From contig JBAWVO010000234.1 in the NCBI GenBank assembly GCA_037147235.1, positions 1 to 10,166 of the forward strand: a stretch of 10,166 nucleotides of DNA, in the 5' to 3' direction. A program made the position numbers and the translations under genes. The notes under the pieces were generated by a model that was given only the letters and a program-made list of their open reading frames with translations, searched no databases and was not told where the DNA came from. Numbering within the stretch: the stretch's first letter is position 1; the number at the start of each line of letters is the position of its first letter. Below, one piece after another: positions 1-6,333 of the stretch. Origin of the DNA: JANXQG01 sp037147235 (GTDB lineage Bacteria > Planctomycetota > Planctomycetia > Pirellulales > Thermoguttaceae).

Positions 1-476
1 TGGAAGTTCACGAGGCATGAACGCCAACAGCCTGATCGGCTGCTGCAAGTGCATTCGACTCAGACGCACGACTTGGGAACGATCGCTGCAAATCGTTGTA
101 CAGAAATAACTTGCGGCAACACACATACACAATTTGGTTGCCACTGCTGCGGAATCGGGTTTCTTCGACGAAAGTCAATGTAAGAGGAAACTTTTTCTCA
201 CCGAAGCAACACCGAAGCAACCTATTGCGTTTTAGGGGGATGCAGCGTATACATTGGGGTCTGGGTCACCGTACTTCGTCCGGGGAGTCGATGATGCGCT
301 CTGGACGGCGTGATAAAGGTGACTTGTGACTCACAATCCGTATGCAAATCCTTTCTCAACCCCACTAAAGGAATGGCTCCGATGGCAGACTCGGCGGAGA
401 TACGCGAGACTCGTAGCTTGACTGCTATGTTGCAGCGGGCAACAGAATGGGTCTCGTCCACGAACGGTCACGGCTA
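1..476. other. Region without a convincing gene
   Basis: I see no recognisable protein in this stretch on either strand. On the plus strand one frame is open from base 1 to a stop at 181-183 and a second from base 2 to a stop at 107-109. Either could be the tail of a gene entering from outside the window, but neither translation resembles a family I know, and the first is oddly rich in His and Cys. A possible 31-residue reading frame at 326-421 is listed separately. The stretch ends exactly at the left terminus of the 216-bp repeat, so it may be rearranged or decayed DNA. Confidence 0.5.
326..421 (+). CDS. Possible small or broken ORF beginning MTHNPYANP
   Basis: A GTG codon preceded by AAAGGTG about five bases upstream opens a 31-codon frame ending in TGA at 419-421. 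The product begins MTHNPYANPFSTPL and ends in a basic stretch (QTRRRYARLVA). An N-terminal N-P-Y-x-x-P pattern followed by basic residues is, from general knowledge, common at the start of small planctomycete membrane proteins, but no membrane segment follows here. This could be the start of such a gene cut short by a frameshift or stop, or chance. Confidence is low because it is short and lacks a recognised family. Confidence 0.17.
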   Translation: MTHNPYANPFSTPLKEWLRWQTRRRYARLVA

Positions 477-692
477 GGCCTTGATCATAACTTTGCCAAC
501 TGCTGTCACTGCTAGTTCGACGTAGGGTGGGTGAAGCATCGAATGGTGCGTTACGCGAACGGATCTGGAACAGCGGTAAGTGCTGTCAGCGTCTCGACTT
601 CGTGCGCAACCCACCATTTCCCGGCCGGTTCGCTCCACGCACCCTACGGCCTGCCGTCACTGCTAGCGGTTGGCAAGGTTATGATCAAGGCC
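477..692 (+). mobile_element. 216-bp MITE-like element, copy 1
   Basis: The element begins GGCCTTGATCATAAC and ends with the inverse of this, GTTATGATCAAGGCC. The terminal inverted repeats span 28 bp (477-504 and 665-692), with only two T/C differences, both of which would be G-U wobbles in RNA. Inside, CGTAGGGTG on the left is matched by CACCCTACG on the right, so most of the unit can fold into one long imperfect hairpin. GTCACTGCTAG also occurs in the same orientation near both ends. No transposase is encoded, so it would be non-autonomous. A near-identical copy lies at 6118-6333 (about nine substitutions by eye) and a third starts at 10091. The 9-base flanks (TCACGGCTA left, CACTTCAGG right) do not match, so this copy shows no target duplication. 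Confidence 0.85.
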
Positions 693-856
693 CACTTCAG
701 GGCCTTTTCGCCCTGGGGGTCGTCAATAACTTTGCCGAAGTAATAGGCTTTGCCACGTACCTTCTTTGCCCAGTATCCCCTTGAATGAGGGAATAATGGA
801 AAGTTGGTATCGGGCATGGGCTTGTCACTGAGCGTTTTGTGAGTAACACTAGACAT
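693..856 (-). pseudogene. Truncated N-terminus of a site-specific integrase (tyrosine recombinase type)
   Basis: Reading on the minus strand, ATG at 856-854 opens about 54 codons of apparently genuine sequence. AAGGA lies eight bases upstream (complement of 865-869), a good ribosome binding site. The product has PLFPHSRGYWAKKVRGK (about residues 20-36), then YYFG (38-41) and DDPQGEKAL (45-53). This matches, from memory, the N-terminal arm found in the many planctomycete integrases, which precedes the SAM-like core-binding domain and the tyrosine recombinase catalytic domain. Neither of those domains is present. The frame runs straight into the 216-bp element at base 692 and stops inside it after about 16 foreign residues. 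The DNA beyond the element (below 477) does not continue the integrase, so this is a remnant that cannot be catalytic. Confidence 0.72.
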
Positions 857-878
857 AGTTCATTTCCTTGCTGACACG

Positions 879-940
879 GGGTGTGCGGTGACGAGTGGTT
901 CGGGTGTACGGTGTACTAGTGGGTGTACGAACAATACACC
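879..940. promoter_or_regulatory. Cluster of GGTGTAC repeats upstream of the integrase remnant
   Basis: Three exact GGTGTAC heptamers start at 903, 910 and 922, and an inverted near-copy ATACACC lies at 934-940. A degenerate longer copy, GGGTGTGCGGTG at 879-890, matches GGGTGTACGGTG at 902-913 in 11 of 12 positions. They lie between the integrase start codon and the tRNA gene, where an operator or the arm-type binding sites of a recombinase would be expected. Binding is inferred from clustering and position only. I saw no clear promoter hexamers. Confidence 0.4.
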
Positions 941-994
941 TAAGCATACTCAACCCCTGTAAATGTCAAGAACAGCCGGGAAAATGGCAATTTT

Positions 995-1081
995 GGATGG
1001 GTGGCAGAGTGGTCTATTGCGGCAGTCTTGAAAACTGCAGTGGGAGAAATCCCACCGGGGGTTCAAATCCCTCCCCATCCG
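995..1081 (+). tRNA. tRNA-Ser (anticodon UGA)
   Basis: A full cloverleaf can be drawn. The acceptor stem GGATGGG (995-1001) pairs with CCCATCC (1074-1080), followed by discriminator G at 1081. The anticodon stem GCAGT (1022-1026) pairs with ACTGC (1034-1038) around the loop CTTGAAA, giving anticodon TGA at 1029-1031, which decodes UCA and other UCN codons. A long variable arm, TGGGA-GAAA-TCCCA, follows, as required of a class II tRNA and typical of serine. The T loop TTCAAAT is flanked by GGGGG and CCCTC. The 3' CCA is not encoded and must be added after transcription. Confidence 0.96.
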
Positions 1082-1165
1082 CTTGGTATCCTACAACGGA
1101 CCCTTGGCTACAAGCAGTAGCGCGATTGAGAATGATACGAATTTCCCTACCCCGGCCTCCTCACC

Positions 1166-2260
1166 ATGCCAACCTCCCCGCAGCAAGCTCGTTTTCTTTT
1201 TGTCACATGCCAAGTGGGGGCGGAAAAAGCAGTCAAGGGTGAAATGGCCCTGCGCTGGCCGGACTTCCGCTTCGCCTACTCGCGGCCCGGTTTTCTCACC
1301 TTCAAACTGCCGGAGCAGCAATTCCTTGCGCCCGACTTCAACCTCGCATCGGTTTTTGCCCGGGCCTACGGTTTTACGCTGGGAAAGGTCCCCCATGGCG
1401 ATCCGGCCATTGCTGCCCGGGAGGCATGGAATCTGCTCGGCGACCGGCCGATTCGCCATATCCACGTCTGGGAGCGCGATCGGGCCGAACCGGGTGACTA
1501 CGGTTTTGAGCCGTCGATCACGCCAGCGGCCATTGCCGCCTACGAGGCATTGCGGACCGCCTGCCCTCGTCCCCAGTGGCTTGCGCCCGGAAACCATCTC
1601 AAGGAAGAGGCTATCCCGGCCGACTGGATCGCCGACTGCGTGCTGGTTGATCCGGATCTGTGGTGGATCGGTTTCCATCGGGCGAGGTCTGCTGCGTCCT
1701 GCTGGCCGGGCGGGCTCCTCGGCCTTGATTTGCCCCGCGATGCGGTAAGCCGTGCCTGGTTAAAGATGGAAGAGGCCCTGCGATGGTCTCGATTACCCAT
1801 CGCGCCGGGATCGCGTTTTGCTGAGATCGGCAGTTCCCCTGGGGGTGCAAGTCAGTCTCTGTTGGGGCGGGGATTCGAGGTCATCGGCATCGATCCGGCC
1901 GAAATGGCCCCCGCGGTTCTTGAAAATCCCAACTTTCGCCACATTCGCCGCCGCGCAGTCGAAGTTCCTCGTCGCGCGTTTCGCAAGGTTCGATGGCTCA
2001 CCGCAGACATGAATGTCGCGCCCAATTTCACGCTCGATGCCATCGAGGCAATTGTGATTCATCCCGAGGTCAACATTCGGGGGATGCTTTTGACCCTAAA
2101 GCTACCGGAATGGCACTTGGCCTCCGAAATACCTGCCTATCTTGCCAGGATTCGCAGTTGGGGCTTCAATTTGGTGCGAGCTCGCCAGTTGGCCTATAAT
2201 CGCCGAGAGATATGCGTGGCTGCCTTGCAAAAGCCATTTCACCGCAAACCCTTGAGTTGA
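1166..2260 (+). CDS. rlmM: RlmM-type 23S rRNA 2'-O-ribose methyltransferase
   Basis: The 364-residue product matches the length and order of E. coli RlmM (366 aa), which methylates the 2'-OH of C2498 in 23S rRNA using S-adenosylmethionine. Residues 8-50 (FLFVTCQVGAEKAV onward) fit the ferredoxin-like N-terminal part of a THUMP-type RNA-binding region. The Rossmann-like methyltransferase part starts near residue 195. The SAM-binding loop is EIGSSPGG (220-227), with acidic D243 in the next strand. The K-D-K-E tetrad of RrmJ/FtsJ-type 2'-O-methyltransferases is complete: K200 in LKMEEAL, D281 in TADMNVAP, K312 in LTLKLPEW, and E348 in ARQLAYNRREI. The last three contexts resemble E. coli RlmM closely (recalled, not aligned). 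No Shine-Dalgarno stands out before this ATG. The gene is 84 bases after tRNA-Ser and appears monocistronic. The exact target nucleotide is inferred from the family. Confidence 0.85.
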   Translation: MPTSPQQARFLFVTCQVGAEKAVKGEMALRWPDFRFAYSRPGFLTFKLPEQQFLAPDFNLASVFARAYGFTLGKVPHGDPAIAAREAWNLLGDRPIRHIHVWERDRAEPGDYGFEPSITPAAIAAYEALRTACPRPQWLAPGNHLKEEAIPADWIADCVLVDPDLWWIGFHRARSAASCWPGGLLGLDLPRDAVSRAWLKMEEALRWSRLPIAPGSRFAEIGSSPGGASQSLLGRGFEVIGIDPAEMAPAVLENPNFRHIRRRAVEVPRRAFRKVRWLTADMNVAPNFTLDAIEAIVIHPEVNIRGMLLTLKLPEWHLASEIPAYLARIRSWGFNLVRARQLAYNRREICVAALQKPFHRKPLS

Positions 2261-2270
2261 GTTTGTGACT

Positions 2271-2301
2271 GAATCTTAGTGAAGCAGAATCTTAGTGAAG
2301 C
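2271..2301. repeat. Exact 15-bp tandem repeat GAATCTTAGTGAAGC x2
   Basis: GAATCTTAGTGAAGC occurs at 2271-2285 and again at 2287-2301, a 16-bp period with one base between. The array ends four bases before the -35 box of the promoter at 2306. Position and exactness suggest a binding site for an activator or repressor, or a recent duplication. It lies outside any gene, starting ten bases after the rlmM stop codon. Confidence 0.6.
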
Positions 2302-2305
2302 CCTG

Positions 2306-2334
2306 TTGACGACATGGGTAAGCGACTTTAGAAT
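2306..2334 (+). promoter_or_regulatory. Sigma70-like promoter for the 766-aa secreted protein
   Basis: TTGACG at 2306-2311 matches five of six positions of the -35 consensus TTGACA, and TAGAAT at 2329-2334 matches the -10 consensus TATAAT at five of six. The spacer is exactly 17 bases. A start of transcription near 2341 would leave a leader of about 40 bases, including AAGGAG at 2367-2372 before the GTG start codon. This is the best-formed promoter in the window. Confidence 0.6.
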
Positions 2335-2379
2335 ACCTGTCCGTGCATTTCGCACGTTAATTGCTCAAGGAGACGCATA

Positions 2380-4680
2380 GTGATATCGCGACGGACCGCG
2401 AGGTATACAGGCCTGCTTCTTTTCGCCCTGGGTTCGCTTGTCCTTGGGAGTCAATTTGCCGTTGCCGGTGATCTGCCTTCTGCATCAGGTGAGACACCCT
2501 ACCATCAGGTTTCGGGTGAAGAGCCGGTGAAGCCTGGATCGGGTAAGTCGGGTAAGGCCGTTTTGCCCGCAAGCAAGATTCGCGTGGTGCATGCGGAAAC
2601 AGGGGTTGCGCTGGAAAACCAAGGCGAGAATAGCAAGCCGGCGTCGAAGAACTCGGCATCGGTATCAAAGGCTCATCCTAAGCAAACCTCTGAACCGGCG
2701 GTTGCAGAAGCTACCGAAGGAACCCTCGGTGAGCCGTTGGCCCCGGGCATGATCGAGATTCTTCAGCAGGAAATCCGCAACGCAGTTCGCAGTCGCGGCG
2801 TCGACGATAATTTCGCTCGCTTTCAACGCTATTCCGGATATAAGCTCGATTCGTCCGCCGCGGCCTACACCGGCTCGGAGTTTGCGGGGAACTGCCGCCT
2901 GTCGTGGTACGACCACATGTTGCGCCACCCCTTGGGTGCCGTGGCGGAAGCCGAGCAATTCACGCGCAACGTGCATACGGCAATTCTCAAGGACCGCGGC
3001 GGATTGGCTCACTTGCTGCCGATCATCGCCGACAAGCTCGATCTGCCCAAGCGCGAGGTGCGAAAGTATCAGAAAGCCAAAACGCCCCAGGAGGCTCTCG
3101 ACATTGTCAAGCAAGCCTTGATTGAAGCCAGGGCGGCCCAGGCCGCGGCACTCGCCCCGCTCACCAAAGGCGAGATCCGAGAGCTGGCGACTCATATCTA
3201 TCCCGTCATGGTTGGGCAAAACAGCGTGGGCCATACGCTCAACGACCGCGGCACCGGCCGCCGGCTGATTGATCTGATGGAAAAGATGGACCGCAGCGCG
3301 ATGCTCACCGCGGCCGAGGCCCTGGTTCCGCTGACCGATCCAGACTTGCTCGATCAATTGAAGAACTATCCGGACAGCGGCAATGTGACCGTGGCGGGGG
3401 TTACCGGGCATGTTGTGGCCAAGATCGAGACGCCTGCCGGTGCGATTATCATCGGCGGCAAAGAGCCGAACACGTATCATCTTGATTCTCTCGGCGACGT
3501 GGCCTTGGTGATCGATCTGGGCGACGAAAATACTTACCACGACGGCACCGTTTCAATCAACCGGCCGTTGTTGGTGAACATCAACCTCGGCGGCAGCAAT
3601 GTTTATCGGTCGGCCAAGCCGGCCGTTCAAGGCGGGGCGATTCTAGGCGTCTCGATGATCGTCAACGCGGAAGGCGGCAACCACTACGACGCCAATGATC
3701 TGGCGCAAGCCTCGGCCATCGGCGGCGTCGGAATCATCGTCGAGTTCGGCGGCAAAAACACGTACCGCGGCGTGCGACGCGTCCAAGGTCAGGCGGTCGG
3801 CGGCCTGGGAATCATCATCAGCCACGGCGGCAGCAACAGTTATCACGCCGGCATGTGGGGCCAGGGGCTTGGTGGCCCGCTGGGCTTCGGCATCATCGAC
3901 GACATTCAGGGCAACGACCACTATTACCTTGGCGGGCTTTATACCAACTCCTACAAGCCTGAAACTCCCGGCTACGAAGGATTTGGCCAGGGCGTCGGCG
4001 CCGGCATCCGCCAGGTCGCCTGCGGCGGTGTCGGCATGTTACTCAACGGCGGCGGACACAACGTCTATGAATTCGATTATCTGTCCCATGGCGGCGGCTA
4101 CTGGTGCGGCCTGGGCTTTGCTCGCGACTTCGGCGGTTATAGCAAGCGACTCATCGCCCGCAAAAATTATTACGGCGGCGACCGCACGGAGAGTCTTTAC
4201 CAACGATTCGGTTGTGGTTGGGGCTGCCACTATGCCCAGGGCTTCTGTTTCGACGACAAGGGACACAGCACCTTTGAAGGCACGATCATGGGGAGCGGCA
4301 TGGGCTGGGATTGCTCGGTCGGCGCCTTGTGTGTCTTCGGCGGCGACAATCACTTCGAGGCCGCCAACAGTTTAGTCCAGGGTTGCGGCGCCCAAGGAAG
4401 CGTCGGCATCCTCTATCTGTACGGTGACGACTCCGTGTTCAAGGGCTATGGCCAGGGCTACGCATCGTCGAACTTGACGTATCACAACGCCAACGACTGC
4501 GGCGGCAACTTCAGTTTTCTGGTCAGCTATGGGGCAGGCAACACGTTTGGCTGCGGTGCCAAAGAGCACTCGATCATCCAGCGAGGCACTTCCGGCGGAT
4601 TCCTCATCAGCCGACCCCGCCACGATCAGCCAACACCGACTGCCAACCGCCCCGGCGAGAAAACCACGGCCGGGCCGTAA
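2380..4680 (+). CDS. Secreted beta-solenoid-like protein with G-x-N-x-Y/F repeats, function unknown
   Basis: GTG at 2380 is chosen because AAGGAG (2367-2372) lies seven bases upstream and the product starts with a clear signal peptide: basic ISRRTARY, hydrophobic core 11-28, and A-V-A cleavage motif at 27-29. Residues 30-115 are low-complexity and rich in Ser, Lys, Ala and Glu, probably a linker. Residues about 120-340 look mainly helical (for example GNCRLSWYDHMLRHPLG and an Ala-rich stretch near 250). From 364 to 723 there are recurring (G/D)-x-N/S-x-Y/F motifs with N or S at 364, 384, 407, 434, 460, 486, 512, 561, 630, 657, 685 and 721. Spacing is exactly 26 residues across 434-512, and a Q-G/G-G-V-G-I-I stretch falls between successive motifs. 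Such regular glycine-rich turns suggest a parallel beta-solenoid. Later turns gain Cys. The protein should be exported and may be structural or envelope-associated. I know of similar uncharacterised proteins in planctomycetes but no assigned function. Confidence 0.9.
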   Translation: MISRRTARYTGLLLFALGSLVLGSQFAVAGDLPSASGETPYHQVSGEEPVKPGSGKSGKAVLPASKIRVVHAETGVALENQGENSKPASKNSASVSKAHPKQTSEPAVAEATEGTLGEPLAPGMIEILQQEIRNAVRSRGVDDNFARFQRYSGYKLDSSAAAYTGSEFAGNCRLSWYDHMLRHPLGAVAEAEQFTRNVHTAILKDRGGLAHLLPIIADKLDLPKREVRKYQKAKTPQEALDIVKQALIEARAAQAAALAPLTKGEIRELATHIYPVMVGQNSVGHTLNDRGTGRRLIDLMEKMDRSAMLTAAEALVPLTDPDLLDQLKNYPDSGNVTVAGVTGHVVAKIETPAGAIIIGGKEPNTYHLDSLGDVALVIDLGDENTYHDGTVSINRPLLVNINLGGSNVYRSAKPAVQGGAILGVSMIVNAEGGNHYDANDLAQASAIGGVGIIVEFGGKNTYRGVRRVQGQAVGGLGIIISHGGSNSYHAGMWGQGLGGPLGFGIIDDIQGNDHYYLGGLYTNSYKPETPGYEGFGQGVGAGIRQVACGGVGMLLNGGGHNVYEFDYLSHGGGYWCGLGFARDFGGYSKRLIARKNYYGGDRTESLYQRFGCGWGCHYAQGFCFDDKGHSTFEGTIMGSGMGWDCSVGALCVFGGDNHFEAANSLVQGCGAQGSVGILYLYGDDSVFKGYGQGYASSNLTYHNANDCGGNFSFLVSYGAGNTFGCGAKEHSIIQRGTSGGFLISRPRHDQPTPTANRPGEKTTAGP

Positions 4681-4686
4681 GGCCCG

Positions 4687-4784
4687 GCACAGAAATAAGT
4701 GTCGCAAGAAAAGTAGCAGGCACACTCCGTGTGCCGTCCGCCCCCCGCTCGACGAGTGGGCAAAACACGCAATTATTTCTGTGC
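4687..4784. repeat. 98-bp intergenic unit with 12-bp perfect terminal inverted repeats
   Basis: GCACAGAAATAA at 4687-4698 is the exact reverse complement of TTATTTCTGTGC at 4773-4784. Between them is a perfect 7-bp hairpin, GGCACAC-TCC-GTGTGCC (4719-4735). The unit starts six bases after the stop of the solenoid gene. I recall the core AGTAGCAGGCACACTCCGTG as a recurring intergenic sequence in planctomycete genomes, but that is memory, not a search. It could be a small MITE, a REP-like palindrome, or a terminator-like structure between the two secreted genes. No target duplication is visible. Confidence 0.6.
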
Positions 4785-4843
4785 TAGTCCTAAGTAATAT
4801 AGCCCTACGCATTTTCCAGAGCATGATGCAAGGAGAGTTCTCG

Positions 4844-6043
4844 ATGTTGGTCAAGTTTCGTGTCCCATTGGTCGGATTCATTGCCGTCACTTTTTTGCTC
4901 GCTTCGGCAAGCCCGATCCTGGCCGCCAACCCAAAGACCCCGACGGCCAAAGCCAACAAGGCCGATTCGCCCAGCGCGCTCGCACCCGCGGAGGGGGCGA
5001 CCGAGTCGGCTGCACCGGCTAAGTTGGAGGCGAAGAAAGTGAAGCAACTCTCCCAGGAAATGGCCGAACGTCGCGATCGTGTACGGCGACTGCTGACGAC
5101 CCTTCGTACCCAACCTTTCAACACGCAACAGAACACCTGTACTGACGTTCTGGAGTTCTGCCGTGCTTTCGGCTGTGAAACGGAATTGACCGACAATGTC
5201 GCTTCCGGCCAAAAGGTCAACGGCATTACCTGCCTCTGCTGGAATATGCCTTGTGGCGGTTATGAGCTGATGACGATCAGCGAAGGGCATCTCACCCCAC
5301 GCGTCGGTTACGGCTATCAGAACAACTCCTCCGAACTGGCCGCGATCCTGGCCCAATCGCACGTTCCGGCCAACTACCCGGCACGTGCGGGCAAGACCGT
5401 TCGCACGGTTGCCGATTTGATCGAGTACGAAAAGCTCACCTGTCGTCCCAGGCTCGATATGTCGTTGAAGCTCGTGGCCCTGGCAAATTATGTTCAGGAA
5501 CCTTCCTGGAAAGACAGCATGGGCGATGAGTGGACGCTGCAACGGGTCGTCGCCGAAGAATTGAGCCGGCCCGTGGGTACGCATCCCCACGCGGCAACCA
5601 ACCGACTGCTCGGACTCTGCGCCGCCTTGGAGCGTTTCAAGAACGACAAAATTTCACTGGACGGCAAACTGGCCCAGGTAAAACAGTACATCGACGAGTC
5701 GATTGACTACGCATCCTCGTCCCAGAACCCCGACGGCAGTTGGGGCCAGCTAACGAAACGCGATTATGCCACGGCCGTCTCCTACACGGCGCACATGCTC
5801 GAATGGCTCCTCTCAGCCTTGCCCGCCAGTCGCCTTGAAGAACCTCAAATCGTGCGTGGCGTTGATTTTCTGTACAACACGTTCCATTCGTCGCACTATC
5901 AGAATTACATTTCGACGATGAGCACCCGTGAAATTTCCGCGGCAATGCATGCCGCTCATGTATTGAATACGTATGATCGTCGCGTATTCGTTCCGGCCGA
6001 TCTGCCGCCCGGTACAACACCGGCCAAGACGAAAAAAGAGTAA
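4844..6043 (+). CDS. Secreted protein with terpenoid-cyclase-like (alpha/alpha-toroid) C-terminal half
   Basis: ATG at 4844 is preferred over longer in-frame starts: AAGGAG (4830-4835) lies eight bases upstream, and translation gives a good signal peptide, MLVKFRVPLVGFIAVTFLLA, with cleavage near residue 27 (ILA/AN). Of 399 residues, 28-62 are an Ala/Lys/Pro-rich linker. A region with six Cys at 99-137 (C99, C106, C111, C130, C132, C137) follows, possibly disulphide-bonded outside the cytoplasm. The C-terminal half has GTHPHAATNRLLGLCAAL (245-262), QNPDGSWG (294-301) and SYTAHMLEWLLSALP (313-327). The QNPDGSWG sequence is like the QW motif of squalene-hopene cyclases and prenyltransferase-like alpha/alpha barrels. 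The catalytic DxDD of cyclases is not seen, so an enzymatic cyclase role is unlikely. Related planctomycete proteins are, as I recall, often mislabelled as ADP-ribosylation-factor GTPase-activating proteins. It follows the solenoid gene in the same orientation, 163 bases downstream, and may have its own promoter. Role unknown. Confidence 0.87.
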   Translation: MLVKFRVPLVGFIAVTFLLASASPILAANPKTPTAKANKADSPSALAPAEGATESAAPAKLEAKKVKQLSQEMAERRDRVRRLLTTLRTQPFNTQQNTCTDVLEFCRAFGCETELTDNVASGQKVNGITCLCWNMPCGGYELMTISEGHLTPRVGYGYQNNSSELAAILAQSHVPANYPARAGKTVRTVADLIEYEKLTCRPRLDMSLKLVALANYVQEPSWKDSMGDEWTLQRVVAEELSRPVGTHPHAATNRLLGLCAALERFKNDKISLDGKLAQVKQYIDESIDYASSSQNPDGSWGQLTKRDYATAVSYTAHMLEWLLSALPASRLEEPQIVRGVDFLYNTFHSSHYQNYISTMSTREISAAMHAAHVLNTYDRRVFVPADLPPGTTPAKTKKE

Positions 6044-6108
6044 GAGACGGCAAGAACGATTACGCAGTTATGGGCACAAGACTACGGAATCGACTTCAAA
6101 GCGAACTG

Positions 6109-6117
6109 GCTCACCAA
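6109..6117. repeat. Left 9-bp target-site duplication of element copy 2
   Basis: GCTCACCAA lies immediately left of the element at 6118 and is repeated exactly immediately right of it at 6334-6342. The match is nine bases and does not extend further on either side, as expected when a transposase makes a 9-bp staggered cut. Confidence 0.85.
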
Positions 6118-6333
6118 GGCCTCGATCATAACCTTGCCAACTGCTGTCACTGCTAGCTCGACGTAGGGTGGGTGAAGCATCGAACGGTGCGTTACGCGAA
6201 CTGATCTGGAACAGCGGTAAGTGCCTTCAGCGTCTCGACTTCGTGCGCAACCCACCATTTCCCGGCCGGTTCGCTCCACGCACCCTACGGCCTGCCGTCA
6301 CTGCTAGCAGTTGGCAAGGTTATGATCGAGGCC
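6118..6333 (+). mobile_element. 216-bp MITE-like element, copy 2 (intact)
   Basis: This copy has the same length and orientation as the one at 477-692. Its 28-bp terminal inverted repeats (6118-6145 and 6306-6333), starting GGCCTCGATCATAACC, are perfect complements of each other. With the exact 9-bp duplications on both sides, this is the best-preserved insertion in the window. Relative to copy 1, the sixth base from the left end is C instead of T and the matching base from the right end is G instead of A, so the pair stays complementary. The internal arms CGTAGGGTG and CACCCTACG are retained. It lies 74 bases after the stop of the toroid-like secreted protein gene. A frame open through the element in both full copies is judged a by-product of its sequence, not a gene. 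Confidence 0.92.

Noticed and set aside
527..784. Open frame through element copy 1, also open in copy 2 (6168-6407), giving similar peptides beginning MGEASNGAL.
   Set aside because: The peptides agree only because the repeat DNA agrees. The frame leaves the element into unrelated sequence in both places, lacks a credible ribosome site, and the differences between copies preserve stem pairing rather than protein sequence.
1083..1748. Two long overlapping frames (plus 1083-1748, minus 1091-1678) across the start of the methyltransferase.
   Set aside because: Arg/Pro/Ser-rich shadow translations; the rlmM frame carries the complete catalytic tetrad and SAM loop.
2665..3540. Long 291-codon open frame on the minus strand.
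   Set aside because: It lies wholly antisense to the well-supported secreted solenoid gene, shows no family motifs, and is explained by GC-rich codon bias of the plus-strand gene.
4719..4735. GGCACAC-TCC-GTGTGCC hairpin considered as a rho-independent terminator for the solenoid gene.
   Set aside because: No run of T follows on either strand, so it is annotated as part of the inverted-repeat unit instead.
4529..4843. Upstream in-frame extension of the toroid-like secreted protein.
   Set aside because: It would overlap the end of the solenoid gene in another frame and run through the 98-bp inverted-repeat unit. The ATG at 4844 has AAGGAG eight bases upstream and begins a signal peptide.
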